DNA of 6,488 bases, taken from NCBI GenBank assembly GCA_016839345.1, contig JAEOUL010000007.1, forward strand, positions 1-6,488, given 5' to 3'. Shown piece by piece: positions 1-6,211 of this stretch. The position numbers and the translations under genes were made by a program. Each line of letters starts with the position of its first letter. Position 1 is the stretch's first letter. The notes beneath the pieces were generated by a model. It saw only the letters and a list, made by a program, of their open reading frames with translations. It was not told where the DNA came from and made no database searches. The DNA is from Candidatus Thorarchaeota archaeon. GTDB taxonomy: Archaea; Asgardarchaeota; Thorarchaeia; Thorarchaeales; Thorarchaeaceae.

Positions 1-479
1 ATAATTGATCTTGATGTAGTATAAGATGTGTTTCGACCCTCAGCTAATGCAAACCCGCTAAGAACACGGTGGGTTTCATCGCTGCTGTAGGAACGTAGTG
101 GAGGGAGACGGCCATCCACATGTTGTCGCAATAGGAACGAAACACGCGACAGGCTGTCTTTCATCTCTATGAATAACGCCGCAAGATTCACCCTGGGTGC
201 TGTTGTGACCGTCAAGAAGTAGTCTGGGTCATTTGGAAGTGATGCAAGAAAGACCTTGGAGGTTTCAGACTCCATTAGTAGGTACTTGAATTCACCATGA
301 ATAAGTCGTGCAACTCCATATATTGCACATGTTGATGATGCGACTGCAAATACCTCTTCTTTGCTAAACCATACACCTGCACTGGCAACAGGGAGCCCGT
401 CCTTCTGAATCAGGACCACATTCTCAACGCCGGTGATTATTTTGATGTTTTGCAGCGTTTCATTTAGCTCGTCAGTCAA
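1..479 (-). CDS. Roadblock/LC7 domain protein (C-terminus cut by window edge)
   Basis: The minus strand is open from a TTG at 479-477 to the window edge, giving 159 visible codons. The N-terminal part reads as a roadblock/LC7 (MglB-like) fold: an amphipathic helix beginning TDELNETLQNI, then the hallmark turn GVENVVLIQKDGLPVAS (about residues 17-33), followed by further alternating strands and helices to about residue 120, and a Ser/Thr-rich tail. In this family small dimers act as platforms or regulators for small GTPases of the Ras/Mgl type and sit on the cytosolic side; I see no signal peptide or membrane segment. The TTG is chosen because an in-frame stop lies immediately upstream, a GGAG lies 8 bases before it, and the next in-frame ATG would delete the hallmark turn. 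No GTPase partner is visible, but the downstream side is outside the window. The fold call is fairly secure; the exact role is unknown. Confidence 0.8.
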   Translation of the reverse strand, partial: MTDELNETLQNIKIITGVENVVLIQKDGLPVASAGVWFSKEEVFAVASSTCAIYGVARLIHGEFKYLLMESETSKVFLASLPNDPDYFLTVTTAPRVNLAALFIEMKDSLSRVSFLLRQHVDGRLPPLRSYSSDETHRVLSGFALAEGRNTSYTTSRSI

Positions 480-487
480 TCACTCAG

Positions 488-491
488 CTCC
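488..491 (-). promoter_or_regulatory. Shine-Dalgarno site deciding the TTG start of the roadblock gene
   Basis: The minus strand reads GGAG here, followed by an 8-base spacer and then TTG at 479-477. The codon immediately before the TTG is an in-frame TGA, so no longer reading frame is possible and this site fixes the start. Confidence 0.6.
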
Positions 492-530
492 GGACCTGGA
501 AGATGGTCCAATGTAGAATCACGGAGGTTA

Positions 531-540
531 CTATATAATC
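531..540 (-). promoter_or_regulatory. TATA-like promoter box for the roadblock gene
   Basis: The minus strand reads GATTATATAG, a good archaeal TATA-like element, about 52 bases before the TTG start. With the usual 22-27 bases from box to transcription start this leaves a leader of roughly 25 bases that includes the GGAG site. The stop codon of the upstream HD gene is at 595-597, so the roadblock gene probably has its own promoter in the 115-base gap. I saw no convincing T-rich terminator for the HD gene in this gap. Confidence 0.5.
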
Positions 541-594
541 ACCACACAGATTCCATTCGGAACTATATTGTTTGGGATAAGCTTTAGTCAATAA

Positions 595-1890
595 TCACAT
601 GTGAATTAATGCAGCATCTGGAACCTCTTGGAAAACTTCGCGGGCAGCTTGACCAACCTTTCTACGATTTCGGTCAAATGTGTACACGCGGATGACATCA
701 AGGTATACCTTCATCATCTCCGCAATGTTTGAATACTCTGAAAGATTATGACAAACTTTCTTGCCATCAATCATCTCAAAGATACGAATCTCCATGGGAT
801 TAACTTGATGTGGATTGTAAGGTACTGATGGAAGTGTGGGCACATCTACAATCACTTCATCAGATGGCACACCTGCCAATCCTGCAATCTCATCTTGGAT
901 GCTCTCTCTAACTCTACGTTTCGTAAGGATTTTGGAAACAAAACGATCTTCGGTGTGCAACACCTTTTCGAATACTGACTTGTACAGAATACGTGAGTCT
1001 AGCATTTTTACCATAGTGACCGCCTCCTTGGCATCTTCAGACTCAGAGGGGTCAATATTCCTGATTTTTGATATCAGTGACATATCATCTAGTTTTAGAA
1101 ACTCTTCAGGAGTTGAAAAGCTTGTCAAGCCCAAAACACTGTCTGCAGCGTTCATCAGTTTGACCAGCATTACTTCAACACTACGGACTGTCTTGTGATA
1201 ATAGACGTTAAGAAACATCTCGTATCGTGCAACAAGGAATGCTTCCAGTGCGCCTCGAGCCGCGATGTCAAACTCAAGTGTCAAATCATCGGACACTTCT
1301 AGGCTATTTATGAGTCGATGAATATCAACAAGACCATAATTGACACCACAGTAGAAAGAGTCTCGAATAAGGTAGTCCATCTTATCGGCATCGACCTGAC
1401 CTGCAACAATGGAACTCACAATCGAATCATTCTTGGTTTCGCGTCTTCCCCGAACTAGGTTAGCTATACGATTCTTTGAGATTCCGCCGTCCTCAAGAAG
1501 GTCTCCAACTTCACTTTCGCGGATAATCCACTCAGTCACGTCCTCGTGATTCCATCCCCTTTGTTCGATTAACGATTCTTCAAACACATGACTAAATGGG
1601 CCATGGCCCATGTCATGAAGAAGGCCTGCGATTCGTACCTCCTGAAGAGTTTTCTTACCAAGATTCAATGGTCCAAGTAGTTGCTTTCCGGTCAGACCAG
1701 CCAGAAACATGGCGCCAATACAGTGCCCGAAACGTGTATGTTCAGCAGCTGGGTACACGAAATGACCGCCAGAGAGTTGCTTTATCCGTCTGAGCCGTTG
1801 GTAAGGTCTAGAGTTAATGACTTTGGACTCAAGTTCTGTAAGCCCAATAAATCCATGAATGGGATCGTTCAGTTCCATTATGAAATCCAT
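595..1890 (-). CDS. SAMHD1-like HD-domain phosphohydrolase (COG1078 type)
   Basis: This 431-residue protein shows the signature set of the SAMHD1/COG1078 branch of HD phosphohydrolases. Seen in order: DPIHGF near residue 9, RRIKQL (34-39), HTRFGH with the metal-ligand His at 56, LLHDMGHGPFSH with the HD pair at 92-93 and a further His at 101, His115 in WNHED, and DADKMDYLIRD at 167-177. These match, by motif, SAMHD1 H167, H206/D207, H215, H233 and D311/K312/Y315/D319, so all metal and catalytic positions appear intact. Family members remove triphosphate from dNTPs or act on related nucleotides in the cytosol; the substrate here is inferred, not shown. The first ATG (1890) has TGAGG 7 bases upstream; a second ATG four codons on is possible. 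It starts 17 bases after the stop of the regulator gene, so the two are likely co-transcribed. Confidence 0.88.
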   Translation of the reverse strand: MDFIMELNDPIHGFIGLTELESKVINSRPYQRLRRIKQLSGGHFVYPAAEHTRFGHCIGAMFLAGLTGKQLLGPLNLGKKTLQEVRIAGLLHDMGHGPFSHVFEESLIEQRGWNHEDVTEWIIRESEVGDLLEDGGISKNRIANLVRGRRETKNDSIVSSIVAGQVDADKMDYLIRDSFYCGVNYGLVDIHRLINSLEVSDDLTLEFDIAARGALEAFLVARYEMFLNVYYHKTVRSVEVMLVKLMNAADSVLGLTSFSTPEEFLKLDDMSLISKIRNIDPSESEDAKEAVTMVKMLDSRILYKSVFEKVLHTEDRFVSKILTKRRVRESIQDEIAGLAGVPSDEVIVDVPTLPSVPYNPHQVNPMEIRIFEMIDGKKVCHNLSEYSNIAEMMKVYLDVIRVYTFDRNRRKVGQAAREVFQEVPDAALIHM

Positions 1891-1907
1891 GAGAATTCCT
1901 CAGGTGT

Positions 1908-2648
1908 CTACATCTGTGGGTTAAATGATCTCAGTTCTCGGATCAGTTCTTCAGAGGGCAGGTCTGAAACACAAAGAGGTAGATGAATACTATCTGCAAT
2001 CTTGACAGCAAGTGGATCAAGCTCCTTAACTCCTTGTAATATCACTACAGCTGGTTTGACAGCTGCAGAAGTACCAATCTGACTCGCTTTTATTGCGACC
2101 ATTGGAGAACGCCCAGTAGAAACGTTTGTGAGAATCGCAGCTCTTTGTGTGGTTCCCCCATAAAGTCGAAGAAGCTGTTGTGGTGTCAAACTGACAATGG
2201 CCTTCACACTGTCTAGTGCGGTATAGCCATAGATATCGCGATCCAAAAGGTTACCATGGGTGAGTATTTTGCATTCCAGCCGATTGACAAGAAGACGGGC
2301 TGGCACAGGCAACCCAAACTCCCTGCTGTCAAGTATGGCATCTGATGCGATCTCTGGAGCTATGAGTTTCTCAAGTGCCATTGCAACCCTACCACCATTA
2401 ACGGCGTCCATCTCGATTAGACCTTCAACGAAACGTCTTATGGTTTCAACTCGAGGTGATTTCCTTCTGCCACTTTCATAATCACTGATTACTGATGGTG
2501 ACACACCAAGATGTTTTGCTAGGTGTTTCTGCGAAATCTGAAACCGCTCACGCCAGCGTTTCATCACAGCTCCAGGTTCATTTTCTGCGAGGCATATCTC
2601 CCCTGCCATGGCCTCTGCTAGCCTATGCAATGCCTCACTTCCTTCCAT
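1908..2648 (-). CDS. XRE-type helix-turn-helix regulator with C-terminal sensor-like domain (COG1709 type)
   Basis: This 246-residue protein begins with a short helical lead, then a clear XRE/Cro-type helix-turn-helix at about residues 28-83, with the core ISQKHLAKHLGVSPSVISDY followed by ESGRRKSP, the classic recognition-helix ending. The remaining 150 residues form an alpha/beta region ending in AVVILQGVKELDPLAVKIAD and IHLPLCVSDLPSEELI, a pattern I associate with the archaeal predicted regulators of COG1709; the alternating strands look like a ligand-sensing domain, but the ligand is unknown. The ATG at 2648 has GGAG 6 bases upstream. It is divergent from the GPN GTPase gene (start-to-start gap about 120 bases) and lies 17 bases before the HD phosphohydrolase gene, so it may regulate that enzyme and itself. 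I could not find a convincing inverted-repeat operator. Confidence 0.85.
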   Translation of the reverse strand: MEGSEALHRLAEAMAGEICLAENEPGAVMKRWRERFQISQKHLAKHLGVSPSVISDYESGRRKSPRVETIRRFVEGLIEMDAVNGGRVAMALEKLIAPEIASDAILDSREFGLPVPARLLVNRLECKILTHGNLLDRDIYGYTALDSVKAIVSLTPQQLLRLYGGTTQRAAILTNVSTGRSPMVAIKASQIGTSAAVKPAVVILQGVKELDPLAVKIADSIHLPLCVSDLPSEELIRELRSFNPQM

Positions 2649-2708
2649 AGAGGACTCCAGAATGAATTTTCTGATAAAGATTTGCGAAGTCGTTTACCAC
2701 TACTGCAT

Positions 2709-2715
2709 CTTATAG
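2709..2715 (+). promoter_or_regulatory. TATA-like promoter box for the GPN GTPase-methyltransferase unit
   Basis: CTTATAG lies about 55-60 bases before the ATG at 2769, the same spacing seen for the roadblock and thpR genes, predicting a leader near 30 bases. It lies in the divergent gap 2649-2768. A minus-strand TTTATC at about 2672-2677 could serve the regulator gene, but at about 25 bases from its ATG it is closer than expected and conflicts with the Shine-Dalgarno site, so it is not annotated. Confidence 0.4.
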
Positions 2716-2768
2716 GGCACCGAAGGACTCAAAGAGAGCTCAATACTCAAAACAGATTGGTCGAAGCT

Positions 2769-3533
2769 ATGTTCTTCACATTCTTAGTTGGTACTGCTGG
2801 GTCAGGAAAGTCTCTTCTCACTTCATCTCTTGAGAAATGGCTGATTGAAGCCGAGGTAAGTGTAACAGTTGTAAATCTTGATCCTGGGGTTGATGACCCA
2901 CCTTACACAAGCGACGTGGATGTTCGTGAATATGTGAACTATGGAGAAATAATGCAACAGTTTGGCCTTGGTCCAAATGGCGCACTTGTTGCTTCACTAG
3001 ATATGGCCATAGGTCATGTGGGCGACCTAAGAGATGAGATATTCGAACTTGATCGTGATTATGTCTTAGTCGACTGTCCAGGACAGATGGAACTATTTGC
3101 CTATAGAAACTCTGGGCCTCTATTGGTATCAAGCCTTAAGGGTCAAGATCCTGCTGTATCACTCTACTTGCTTGATTCGAATATTGCTCGCACACCAGTT
3201 GGCTATCTCTCTTCAATGCTCCTTGGTATCTCGATAAGCATTCGTTTTGGCCTTCCACAGATTGGGATTCTAAGTAAATCTGATATCCTTATGGAGGAGC
3301 AAATAGATGAGATTCTATCATGGTCTTCTGATACTTACCTTTTAGAGGAGGCGCTTGATGGTAGTTCTAGTGGTCTTATTCGGGAATATTCTGGTGCAAT
3401 ACTTCGTATGCTTGATGACATTGGTGGGGGCAGTGCTGTGGTACCAGTATCAGCAAAGGTCATGACAGGGATCGAGATTCTATACGGAGAGCTTCAACGG
3501 ACATTTCTGGGTGGGGACAATTTAATAGTCTGA
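2769..3533 (+). CDS. GPN-loop GTPase
   Basis: The 254-residue product starts MFFTFLVGTAGSGKS, placing the Walker A/G1 motif at residues 8-15. It then shows NLDPGVDDPPY (36-46), the family-defining Gly-Pro-Asn loop at 68-70 (LGPNGA), the G3 motif DCPGQMELF at 102-110, a G4-like SKSD at 169-172 and SAK (G5) at 228-230. Length and motif order match archaeal GPN GTPases such as PAB0955, which are homodimers; the eukaryotic homologues GPN1-3 help assemble and import RNA polymerase II, while the archaeal role is not settled. The frame stays open upstream for 48 codons, but that stretch overlaps the regulator's start and contains the TATA-like box, and family members begin just before the P-loop, so the ATG at 2769 is chosen even though no strong Shine-Dalgarno precedes it. 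It is followed after 13 bases by the tRNA methylase gene, likely the same operon. Confidence 0.92.
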   Translation: MFFTFLVGTAGSGKSLLTSSLEKWLIEAEVSVTVVNLDPGVDDPPYTSDVDVREYVNYGEIMQQFGLGPNGALVASLDMAIGHVGDLRDEIFELDRDYVLVDCPGQMELFAYRNSGPLLVSSLKGQDPAVSLYLLDSNIARTPVGYLSSMLLGISISIRFGLPQIGILSKSDILMEEQIDEILSWSSDTYLLEEALDGSSSGLIREYSGAILRMLDDIGGGSAVVPVSAKVMTGIEILYGELQRTFLGGDNLIV

Positions 3534-3536
3534 GCA

Positions 3537-3541
3537 GGGGG
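3537..3541 (+). promoter_or_regulatory. Shine-Dalgarno site deciding the TTG start of trmG10
   Basis: GGGGG sits 5 bases before TTG at 3547, in the 13-base gap after the GPN gene's TGA. The TTG start gives an N-terminus RAFFAIISGNDVNLAKAEID that fits the beginning of this family, so the unusual codon is supported both by the site and by the protein. Confidence 0.55.
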
Positions 3542-3546
3542 TTAAA

Positions 3547-4578
3547 TTGCGAGCCTTCTTTGCGATTATCTCAGGGAATGATGTCAACCTCGCCAAGGCT
3601 GAAATTGATTCATTGATCGGTCTAACAGGAGCTGAGGCTAGAGTTTCGTGGTTTGGACAGCTGGTCCAGATTGAGTCAACTCATGATATTGCACACTTTC
3701 TATTAGAAAGGGCTGCTATGACAAAAGAAGCGGGTAGTATAATTGGTCATGGACCAATTTCTGATACATCCATGGGATGGCTGTCAGATGACGTATTGAT
3801 GACCTGTGTGAAACCAACAGACACATTCTCAGTGAGAACCAAATCTCTCACAGAAGAAAGACATGTAGAACAAAGACAGAGATTGAGTGCATTGCTGGGT
3901 GCACGTATCAAGAACCTGACAAATGCAAGAGTTTCATTAGACAACCCAGACGTGAGAGTGCTTGTTATAATAATTGACGATAAGATATTAGTATGCACTT
4001 CGAAGGAGTCGAGGTTGAGGCTAGAGCTAAGACTTAGAAAACCGGGACGAAAGCCCTTCTTCCACCCTTCAATGATGAATTCGGAGTTGGCGCGAGTGAT
4101 GTGTAATCTTGCGGGAGTGAAACCCAAAGCGGTCGTACTCGACCCATTCTGCGGGGGTGGCGGCATCTTATGCGAAGCGGCTAGCATAGGTGCTAGAGTG
4201 GTTGGATTGGAGCTCAATTGGCGTTTGATTAGTGGTACATTGAAGAATCTAGCAGGACCACTAGAGAGAGAGACATCTGTGGTTCAGGCAGATTCAAGAT
4301 TGCTACCCTTGCAGATGGGACAATTTGACTGCATAACTACTGATCCACCATATGGTAGGGCTAGTTCAACTCGGGGGGTAAAAGCCAGAAAGCTAGTTCT
4401 GACTCTCTTGGAAAAGGCGCCTGAGATTGTTAGAGATGGGGGGCGTCTATGCATCTGTGGTAGCCAGGAAATGGGTATCAAGGGAATGATACAGGATTTC
4501 GGTTGCACTATCAAGTATCATGTTCTTGTGCCAGTTCATAGTGGCCTCACACGTGAAATAGCAGCAGTGGAGTTCTAA
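3547..4578 (+). CDS. trmG10: tRNA (guanine(10)-N2)-dimethyltransferase, Trm-G10 type
   Basis: The 343-residue product has a ferredoxin-like/THUMP N-terminal half (about 1-165; RVSLDNPDVRVLVIII is a typical THUMP stretch) and a Rossmann methyltransferase C-terminal half. The linker GRKPFFHPSMMNSELAR leads into motif I, VLDPFCGGGGILCEA (Asp199-Gly206 core), and motif IV is TDPPYGRASS with DPPYG at 266-270, the variant typical of enzymes acting on the exocyclic N2 of guanine. Archaeal Trm-G10 and eukaryotic Trm11 share this build and methylate G10 of tRNA with S-adenosylmethionine. The start is TTG with GGGGG 5 bases upstream. It follows the GPN GTPase by 13 bases and its TAA overlaps the convergent UPF0201 stop codon by four bases. 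The nearby tRNA-Pro has G10 opposite U25, a plausible substrate. Other THUMP methylases are less likely given DPPYG. Confidence 0.9.
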   Translation: MRAFFAIISGNDVNLAKAEIDSLIGLTGAEARVSWFGQLVQIESTHDIAHFLLERAAMTKEAGSIIGHGPISDTSMGWLSDDVLMTCVKPTDTFSVRTKSLTEERHVEQRQRLSALLGARIKNLTNARVSLDNPDVRVLVIIIDDKILVCTSKESRLRLELRLRKPGRKPFFHPSMMNSELARVMCNLAGVKPKAVVLDPFCGGGGILCEAASIGARVVGLELNWRLISGTLKNLAGPLERETSVVQADSRLLPLQMGQFDCITTDPPYGRASSTRGVKARKLVLTLLEKAPEIVRDGGRLCICGSQEMGIKGMIQDFGCTIKYHVLVPVHSGLTREIAAVEF

Positions 4579-4994
4579 CCAACAATGACGCGTCCATCTT
4601 TTGTAGGGGGTGCAAACCAAGCAAGAAATCCGTCGAATTCAGCTTCATCCTCAAAGCTAATCTTCAGCTCGATACATCCCAAGGGAGGATCTTCCTCAGT
4701 TTCATCGACAATTCTTAGCTTCCCATAATATGCTGCCTGCTTATCAAAGAAGATAGATGTCACGCTCCCATCCCAGTTTGAAAAAACTCGTTTGCGTACT
4801 GCATCAATAATCCGTAGAGTGTGAATATGCTGCCGAACTAGATCAAGCGAGCCTCTCTTGTTTGAGCTGAGCATTAGATGACAGTCCTCAGTTTCTTGGC
4901 AAGAACTGTCTGAAACAAAAAGGTGGGTAAGTGCGGAACAGACTCGTTCTACGTCCTCCGTGGGGTAGATTGGACATCTAAGAATGACATTCAT
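4575..4994 (-). CDS. UPF0201 family protein (predicted RNA-related, COG1325)
   Basis: This 139-residue protein has the marks of archaeal UPF0201: PIYPTEDVERV near the N-terminus (TED at 12-14), RIIDAVRKRV (61-70), and the signature DKQAAYYGK at 84-92, followed by an acidic stretch and LGCIELKI. Known structures of the family resemble ribosomal protein L5, and it has been predicted to touch RNA or the exosome, but no activity is established. Its ATG directly follows the TAA of the UPF0200 gene with no base between them, and its Shine-Dalgarno GAGGT lies 8 bases upstream inside the UPF0200 coding end, so translation is probably coupled. Its TAG stop overlaps the TAA of the convergent trmG10 gene by four bases. 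Family call firm; function unknown. Confidence 0.88.
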   Translation of the reverse strand: MNVILRCPIYPTEDVERVCSALTHLFVSDSSCQETEDCHLMLSSNKRGSLDLVRQHIHTLRIIDAVRKRVFSNWDGSVTSIFFDKQAAYYGKLRIVDETEEDPPLGCIELKISFEDEAEFDGFLAWFAPPTKDGRVIVG

Positions 4995-5534
4995 TTACAT
5001 GAACCTCTGAACAAGAGCCATAGACTCATTCCGGAGCTCTTCTATGGTTCTTTCATTAACCACAACGATATCACTTAGAGCAATTACTGCTCCAAGACCA
5101 ACGGATATCTCACGAAGATCGCGTTCTCTGAACGTGGGCCAGTCCTGCGGATCGTCTTTTCGACCACGTTGCTTTAGCCGCATGAAACGTGTTTTTGGAG
5201 AAGAATGAACGCAAACTATGCATACTTGATCTGCACAATCGTCAAACACATCGACCTCAGCGAGGCTTCTGCATCCCTCAATTACAACTATCTCTGAATC
5301 TGAGTTTCTTAGACTTTCCACACAACGCATAGCCACTGCACCCGGGCCATCCCGATCACGAAGCTCCAACATGACTAGTTTGTTATTCTCAGGATTGACA
5401 TCCATACCACGTCGTTCCACTTCTTTGCGAATGATATCACCCATGATAATGACTGGAACCCCAGCACTTTGAAAGGCATTTGCAACTTCACTTTTGCCAG
5501 CCCCGGGCATCCCTGTTAGAATTACGAGTTTCAT
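4995..5534 (-). CDS. UPF0200 family P-loop kinase-like protein
   Basis: From the ATG at 5534 the product is 179 residues. It opens MKLVILTGMPGAGKSE, with Walker A at 8-15, then MGDIIRKEVERRG (31-43), NPENNKLV, ELRDRDGPGAVAMR (57-70), EGCRS at 86-90, and a LID-like RGRKDDPQDW at 123-132 followed by FRERDLREISVGLGAVIALSD. This is the pattern of archaeal UPF0200, related by fold to adenylate and dephospho-CoA kinases; the phosphoryl acceptor is unknown, and archaeal dephospho-CoA kinase activity has been attributed to a different family. An upstream in-frame GTG at 5564 would add ten residues and also has a purine-rich site, but the ATG has AAGGG 9 bases before it and gives the normal family N-terminus. 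It abuts the UPF0201 gene without a gap; the two are joined in one protein in Archaeoglobus (AF_1395). Confidence 0.88.
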   Translation of the reverse strand: MKLVILTGMPGAGKSEVANAFQSAGVPVIIMGDIIRKEVERRGMDVNPENNKLVMLELRDRDGPGAVAMRCVESLRNSDSEIVVIEGCRSLAEVDVFDDCADQVCIVCVHSSPKTRFMRLKQRGRKDDPQDWPTFRERDLREISVGLGAVIALSDIVVVNERTIEELRNESMALVQRFM

Positions 5535-5543
5535 GGTCAGATT

Positions 5544-5548
5544 CCCTT
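5544..5548 (-). promoter_or_regulatory. Shine-Dalgarno site favouring the ATG start of the UPF0200 gene
   Basis: The minus strand reads AAGGG, 9 bases before the ATG at 5534. A second site of similar quality, AAGGGTAAAG, precedes the alternative GTG at 5564, so the choice of start rests mainly on family N-termini and on the position of the TATA-like box. Confidence 0.4.
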
Positions 5549-5591
5549 GGATGCGAACTGGCACTCCACTTTACCCTTGCGGTCGTCAGTC

Positions 5592-5599
5592 TAATATGA
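5592..5599. promoter_or_regulatory. TATA-like box, possibly shared by the divergent UPF0200 and thpR genes
   Basis: The plus strand reads TAATATGA and the minus strand TCATATTA, so the same bases resemble a TATA element in both directions. The box lies about 45-50 bases before the thpR ATG and about 60 before the UPF0200 ATG at 5534, which suits both. The gap between the two genes is only about 105 bases and no second candidate stands out. Confidence 0.4.
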
Positions 5600-5630
5600 C
5601 ACTATGTTCCCTGGGTTTTAGTCAATCAGC

Positions 5631-5636
5631 GAGGTG
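5631..5636 (+). promoter_or_regulatory. Strong Shine-Dalgarno site for thpR
   Basis: GAGGTG matches the archaeal 16S tail well. It stands 2 bases before the ATG at 5639 and 5 bases before the directly following ATG at 5642, which favours the second ATG as the real start. Confidence 0.6.
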
Positions 5637-5641
5637 TAATG

Positions 5642-6205
5642 ATGTCTTCTACGAGTAGAATATTTCTCAGCATTGACATTGAAGATGACACACTTCTATC
5701 AAGAATTGCGAATATTCAGTCAGAGCTAGATAGACAATCAGCGAAGATTAAACTGTTTGAAAGAGAAAATATCCATTTTACATTGAGATTTCTTGGAGAC
5801 ACACCACATACAAAGATCGAGATGATTAGAGAAGAGCTTTCATTGGTCCGATTCAGACCCTTCACAATTCGGATCGATGGTGTTGGTGCTTTCCCAAGTA
5901 CTAGGCGTCCAAGAGTAATATGGGTAGGGGTAACTGAGAATGCGGATAGGCTCACCAACCTGAAATTGGAAATAGATGACCTCCTTGGGAATCTAAGCTA
6001 TCCGCGTGACAAGAAATTTCATGCGCATGCCACAATTGCACGAGTTAGGGCGGTACGTGATCGTAATCAGACAATGAAGAACATCGAGAGTCTGGAAAGG
6101 TCACCAGTAGGAACAATGTCGGTTGAATGTTTCAGGATGACAAAAAGTACCTTGACCTCATCAGGACCAGTCTATGAAACTCTGTGGGAAGTATCATCTT
6201 CATGA
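5642..6205 (+). CDS. thpR: RNA 2',3'-cyclic phosphodiesterase (2H/LigT family)
   Basis: The product is 187 residues (188 if the tandem ATG at 5639 is used), the normal size for ThpR. Counting from 5642 it has both catalytic HxTx motifs, HFTL at 45-48 (in NIHFTLRFLGD) and HATI at 129-132 (in KFHAHATIARV), spaced as in the 2H phosphoesterase superfamily, plus RIFLSIDI near the start and the GVGAFPSTRRPRVIWVGV strand pair typical of the LigT branch. Family members open 2',3'-cyclic phosphates to 2'-phosphates and show some 2'-5' RNA ligase activity in vitro; the physiological substrate in archaea is not settled, though tRNA-splicing ends are a candidate. The second ATG is preferred because GAGGTG is 5 bases before it. 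It is divergent from the UPF0200 gene, and its TGA is only six bases from the 3' end of the convergent tRNA-Pro gene. Confidence 0.93.
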   Translation: MSSTSRIFLSIDIEDDTLLSRIANIQSELDRQSAKIKLFERENIHFTLRFLGDTPHTKIEMIREELSLVRFRPFTIRIDGVGAFPSTRRPRVIWVGVTENADRLTNLKLEIDDLLGNLSYPRDKKFHAHATIARVRAVRDRNQTMKNIESLERSPVGTMSVECFRMTKSTLTSSGPVYETLWEVSSS

Positions 6206-6211
6206 AAAGAG
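6206..6211 (-). terminator. Short T-rich tract after tRNA-Pro
   Basis: Right after the encoded CCA of the tRNA the minus strand reads CTCTTTTC, continuing into the last codons of thpR. Four consecutive T residues (from 6208 down to 6205) are the sort of weak T-tract at which archaeal RNA polymerase may stop; no stem-loop is needed. This is suggestive only. Confidence 0.25.

Noticed and set aside
551..562. TTCCATTCGGAA imperfect palindrome upstream of the roadblock promoter
   Set aside because: Only four paired bases on each side and no second copy; too weak to call an operator or terminator.
836..1198. Open frame on the plus strand antisense to the HD phosphohydrolase, plus others at 1596-1793, 1681-1986 and 2260-2481
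   Set aside because: All are low-complexity shadows of the minus-strand genes without motifs or upstream signals.
2651..2730. AGGACTC occurs at 2651-2657 and 2724-2730, one copy near each divergent start, considered as an operator pair
   Set aside because: Seven bases as a direct repeat is weak, one copy overlaps the complement of the regulator's Shine-Dalgarno site, and no inverted repeat is present.
2625..2768. 48-codon upstream extension of the GPN GTPase reading frame
   Set aside because: It overlaps the divergent regulator's first codons, contains the likely promoter, and the family normally begins directly before the P-loop.
3747..4217. 156-codon open frame antisense to trmG10
   Set aside because: No recognisable domain, Ser/Leu-rich composition typical of a shadow frame, and it lies wholly within a well-supported gene.
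582..5626. TTTAGTCAAT appears both near 583-592 and near 5617-5626
   Set aside because: A ten-base match with no shared position relative to promoters or genes; one copy lies at the end of the HD gene and the other ahead of thpR. Probably chance.
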